A stretch of DNA of 64,000 nucleotides, taken from the NCBI GenBank assembly GCA_947462335.1, contig OX381708.1, positions 2,666,001-2,730,000 on the forward strand, in the 5' to 3' direction. Positions 60,421-64,000 of this stretch are shown piece by piece; within the stretch, counting starts at the first letter, position 1; the number at the start of each line of letters is the position of its first letter. The translations under genes were made by a program, and so were the position numbers. Source of the stretch: Harmothoe impar (lineage: Eukaryota; Annelida; Polychaeta; Phyllodocida; Polynoidae). The notes under the pieces are model-generated. The model saw only the letters and a list, made by a program, of their open reading frames with translations. It did no database searches and was not told the DNA's origin.

Positions 60421-62299
60421 ATATCATACATGTTTAACTGCCCCAGCATTTACTCATCAGGTCTTATTTTCCATGACCCCTGTTTGAGACCAGCAGTTAC
60501 ACAAAAACATATTATGTAATATGGTATGGAAATGTGGTGGTTTGTAAATCCCTGGACATGATTATGTCAGAGACATATTCAAATAATCCTGACTGCATTA
60601 CGCCACTGAAAGCCAGACTGAGATTTATCTCCTACATAACTCCCCCCCCCCTCCTGTCTGCGGCCTTGTTTGCCAATTGTACAGACAATCTGTACTGGGA
60701 ATGTTATAACGCCATAACACATGGCCATGTGCTCAGGCAGTTGATGTGGTGGCAATCTCCCAGCAGATTCTCCCAGCAATTTGTACCGGCACTACTTCAT
60801 TCTCTGCTAAAACGTAGCGGATCATCCTGAGAACTTGCCTATGCCATGCTTGTAAAATATCCCTATATTCAACTATGATTTGATACAAATATTTAAAGGG
60901 ATGCATGAAGAACAAATGCATTACAGAAGTATTGATGATGTATCTATGGTGGGAGTTTTTGTGTATTGAGATGAAAGTGTGTGATGGCTATAGAAGAGCA
61001 GACAAGTACCGTAAAACCTTGCGTATAAGCCTAACTCATGTATAAGCCGCACTCCTAACTTTCACAGATTATATAAGCCGCAGAAGGGGTTTGAAAACTG
61101 TTAATTTGCTACTGTAGCGTTTTGGCAGAGTTCTATCTGAGACTGTGCTGGGAGAGTGATGTGGAGGTATGAATGGTGTGGGTATGAATGGGTGGAGTGG
61201 GATGTGCAGAGCCATAAAGCACAGACTCATGAATATTTCAGTTTGAAAAACTGCCCTGCTTCCTAGCCCCACCACGCACTGTATAATCTGTATGTATGTA
61301 TGTGAATAAGGCGTTAAAGTAATACATCTCAGTTTCTGCTGTTGTATACACAGGGTTCCCACTATTTATCAATCACAGTCAACTGACATTTGACTGACAT
61401 TTTTTCAAATGGTCAATTTGTAAATTATGCTGAAACTATTTTTCTAATCGACTTTTAACTGATGTTCTCAAAGATCTAGAAACTAACTGACAAAATAGGA
61501 CAATTCTTATCAAAATTAGATCTAACTATCTGCAGTATTACAGTGTGTACTTTCTGAAGCTATATCGGCTTACAGGGACATTCATATGCATCAACCTTTA
61601 TTGTCATGAAGTTTGGTAAACTGTGGACACCCACGATACAACTACAGACTAATATCTGCTGTCTGAGCCTTAAGCTGACCACTCTTTAATCAATGTGTGG
61701 AATTAGAGTCGGTAAAGGTCAGCGCTAAGACCGAGCTCACATCATGAATAAATTGGAGCAATTAACAAGACTTGTGTAGTAAAAGCTGCCTTAAAGTGCT
61801 CCCAGTGGGTGGCCGCTGTTTTAGAGCTGAACACTGCAGTTTTATACTGACCAACTAGAATAGAGCACTTGAACTCTATAGACCAATGCAGCAAGAAAGG
61901 ATGACAACTTCATGATAAAGTTGTTTTGGTTGGTTTTAGTAGAATCCTCATGACAATGTCTGTAATGGCTATGTTTGCAAAAATCAGGAGATTTACAAGG
62001 ATGTTTATCTTGTAAGGAATATATAAGAAATACAATCTATAATGGTTATGTATCTCCTCAGGATAAAAATAAATGAATCAACAACAACAACAACATATAT
62101 TAGAATGCAGAGTGTTGAATTCATGTTGATGTATTTGCCATTTATGCTTCAGATATGTTCACAAACATTATGAAAAAACTTTTCTAAAAAATGACCCTTT
62201 CTTGCCGCATTGGCCTATAGCTACTGTGGATTTCTCTATCATAGATGTTGTAACAAACAGAGACTTGAGGAGCTGTCCAGCTGTGTGTCATCCACGTTA

Positions 62300-62440
62300 T
62301 ATCTAAGGTATCAGCAAGGTATCATGCCTACATTACCAGGTTGATACACTCCCAAATGGTCAGCATGATGCACCAATGCAGTGCCAGCGAGTTACATGGT
62401 GTTTAAGGTATCATGCTATCCGTCCCCATTAAAGGTTTAC
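62300..62440. mobile_element. Family-P remnant just before the right 62-kb repeat copy
   Basis: ttgatacactcccaaatggt with gcatgatgcaccaatgcagt and gccagcgagttac, then catgctatccgtccccatta. It is a truncated right half. Confidence 0.5.
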
Positions 62441-62474
62441 CAGGCTCGTTATCATCAGTCAGTAGGAAACCCCG

Positions 62475-64000
62475 GTTCCGTTCAGGATATCCGCACCTGC
62501 GGGTTTTATATTCTAAAAGGCCCTGTGCTAAATGGCCACAGGGGGTGTTGGGGTGGTTTTTCTAACAATATTAATACTATGTGTGGGGGGCAGTGTAAAG
62601 TGGCCAGTATTAGGAAGGTTTTGTAATGACTTCACAATTTTTGCAGGCAATGTAGACCGGGCAGTTTATCCACAGTTTATTAACATCCTTGCCGGCCAGT
62701 TTATCGACATGACTGACCATTCATCATTTTGTGTCAAACGGTGCGTGGATCTAATTACGCCATCAGCGTGCGGCCATATCTACACTGGGCCCTGTCACCA
62801 CCGCTCACTACAGCCATCCATCAGTACAAGCATCCATCAGTACGGGGTACTCAGCACAGGCTCAACACAGGGCCACCCATACAGGAGCAGCACAGGGCCA
62901 CCCAGCACAGGGCCACCCAAACATGGCCACCCGAACAGGGCCACCCGAACAGGAGCAGCACAGGGCCACCCTGACACCTACTTATTAATACAAGCACCCA
63001 ATCTTCCTCCTCCCACACGGGCTGACATATATGTCATCTGTAGGAAATACGGAACTGCTCTAGGGGTTGCTTAACCTGTTTAAAGTTGTATTGATAACCT
63101 TTTAACCTTCAGTGCAGTTAGAGGGATATGTCTCATAGCTGCAATATGTTCCCAGTCACAAATATATGAGCAACACAGTGCTTTTTGAATGCTGCCTTTT
63201 TTTACTGTCATGACGCACTCATTAATGCAGGCCTGGTGAGTTACTTGCAAGTGCTTCATTCAGATATCATGTGGACCCTACACGCCAATGATTCACCAAT
63301 GCTAGTACGGTGACGCATTGTGATGACAAAATGACCATTTTCTGCCATCCTCCTCAACTGCTTGGGACACCACAACCAGACTCTGGGATAGTGTCAGTGT
63401 CAGTCAGTCTGGGTGCTGTAGTCTGTATCCTGCAGTAAGAAAGCTGCAGCTCCCGCGGCGGCCATTCACCGCCTCCCAGAGAGATAAGGCGTGCTGCCCG
63501 CTGCCTCATAATGGTACATCACCCGCCCCATTACCCCGACCGGCCGGCTCTCTGTGTGCTGACATAACACTGCACAGACAGGGGCTGACCAGGGACCTTA
63601 GCAGCTAATCTGTAAAGGAAGCCTGAGGTGGGCTCTAGCTCTTTAACCCTTTAAGGATGGCATGTCACTAAAATGTGTCTTTTGTTAGCATGATGCAAGT
63701 AACCAAGGTGAGTAACTGCACCATGAGTAACTGCATTGGTGCACCTGGAGTGTCTCAATCCCGTAGGGTCAGCATGATGCTTGAATGCATCACTGGCGAG
63801 TTACTCGCCCGGGCTGCATTCATGCAGAATGACGCCCAAGGGCATTATGTCATCCTTAAAGGTTTAAGGGCCACATAGCACTTTTATGTCTCTTTGTCAT
63901 CGTGCCAGCCCGCCAGGATGGTATCAACTCAACAGGGTCAGCATGGTTTGGGTGTTGGGTTGTTTTATGCCCTAATTAACAGCTGAGGCCATTTCCAGGT
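62475..64000. repeat. Right copy of the >=1.5-kb direct repeat
   Basis: This is the second copy of 1-1,526 in the same orientation, including the VNTR (about 62,864-62,979) and the MITE (63,643-63,867). Relative to the left copy it lacks 8 bp and 11 bp near 63,315 and 63,355 and has a 19-bp-longer segment near 63,395. The divergence is of the order expected for a recent duplicate or a second allele. Confidence 0.97.
63643..63867. mobile_element. Family-P MITE, duplicate of 1,169-1,393
   Basis: It has the same position in the right repeat copy, with one substitution (accaagg for accgagg). It was therefore present before the duplication or allelic split. Confidence 0.75.

Larger units (their letters stand above)
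44147..62474. other. Region upstream of exon 44,061-44,146, no exon seen
   Basis: On the tandem model this whole stretch is the first part of a roughly 32-kb intron leading to a USP6NL exon near position 76,167, outside the window. It holds MITEs and minisatellites but no splice-bounded coding segment that I can support. Confidence 0.45.

Noticed and set aside
1..64000. Giant LTR element with 1.5-kb terminal repeats
   Set aside because: The 62-kb interior holds a host RabGAP gene and no reverse transcriptase, integrase or gag. A segmental duplication or an allelic misjoin explains the direct repeats better.

Overview
This is animal nuclear DNA, not prokaryotic. It holds one well-resolved intron-rich gene with GT-AG junctions, no bacterial-style gene packing, and a very high load of short inverted-repeat transposons (MITEs) and minisatellites. 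An invertebrate deuterostome such as a lancelet would fit, but the sequence alone does not fix the species.

The main gene lies on the minus strand at 36,165-44,146. Eleven consecutive coding exons, joined in phase, give 862 residues that read as a USP6NL/RN-tre-type RabGAP: a TBC domain with its Arg and Gln fingers, then a long Ser/Pro-rich tail. Its start is missing. An exon encoding the matching N-terminal helix lies at 13,693-13,772 on the same strand, but downstream of the gene's stop codon, where it cannot be used in a linear transcript. The first 1,526 bases of the window recur at 62,475-64,000 with only small differences. Together these facts suggest a locus repeated in tandem with a period of about 62.47 kb: the 13.7-kb exon would belong to the next gene copy to the left, and the copy seen here would take its 5' exon from beyond the right edge. 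A haplotype misjoin in an assembly is the main alternative.

Layout. 1-9 kb: the left copy of the 62-kb repeat, MITEs, a purine-rich tract, CA repeats. 9.2-11.9 kb: two YY1-like motifs, an 11-copy satellite of 146-bp units each carrying an RFX X-box, a 73-bp near-perfect hairpin, and a TA-flanked inverted-repeat element. 12.2-24.5 kb: a long TA repeat, the isolated USP6NL-type exon, MITEs, short tandem repeats, a consensus X-box at 22.85 kb and a foldback element. 25.3-28.4 kb: a 2.2-kb minisatellite of 40-bp units abutting a minus-strand ORF whose residues match the zinc and active sites of I-PpoI-type His-Me finger endonucleases. 29-32 kb: a duplicated block with a shared reading frame, a possible three-exon plus-strand gene end, and a broken C2H2 zinc-finger fragment. 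36-44 kb: the RabGAP gene. 44-62.4 kb: no convincing gene, many minisatellites and many copies of a TTAA-flanked MITE family, one of which carries a second TTAA element nested inside it.

The genes do not form an operon or an evident functional cluster. The best candidates for something new are the endonuclease beside its minisatellite, the nucleosome-length X-box satellite, the serial-palindrome TTAA element family with its nested insertion, and the 62-kb repeat with its out-of-order exon.
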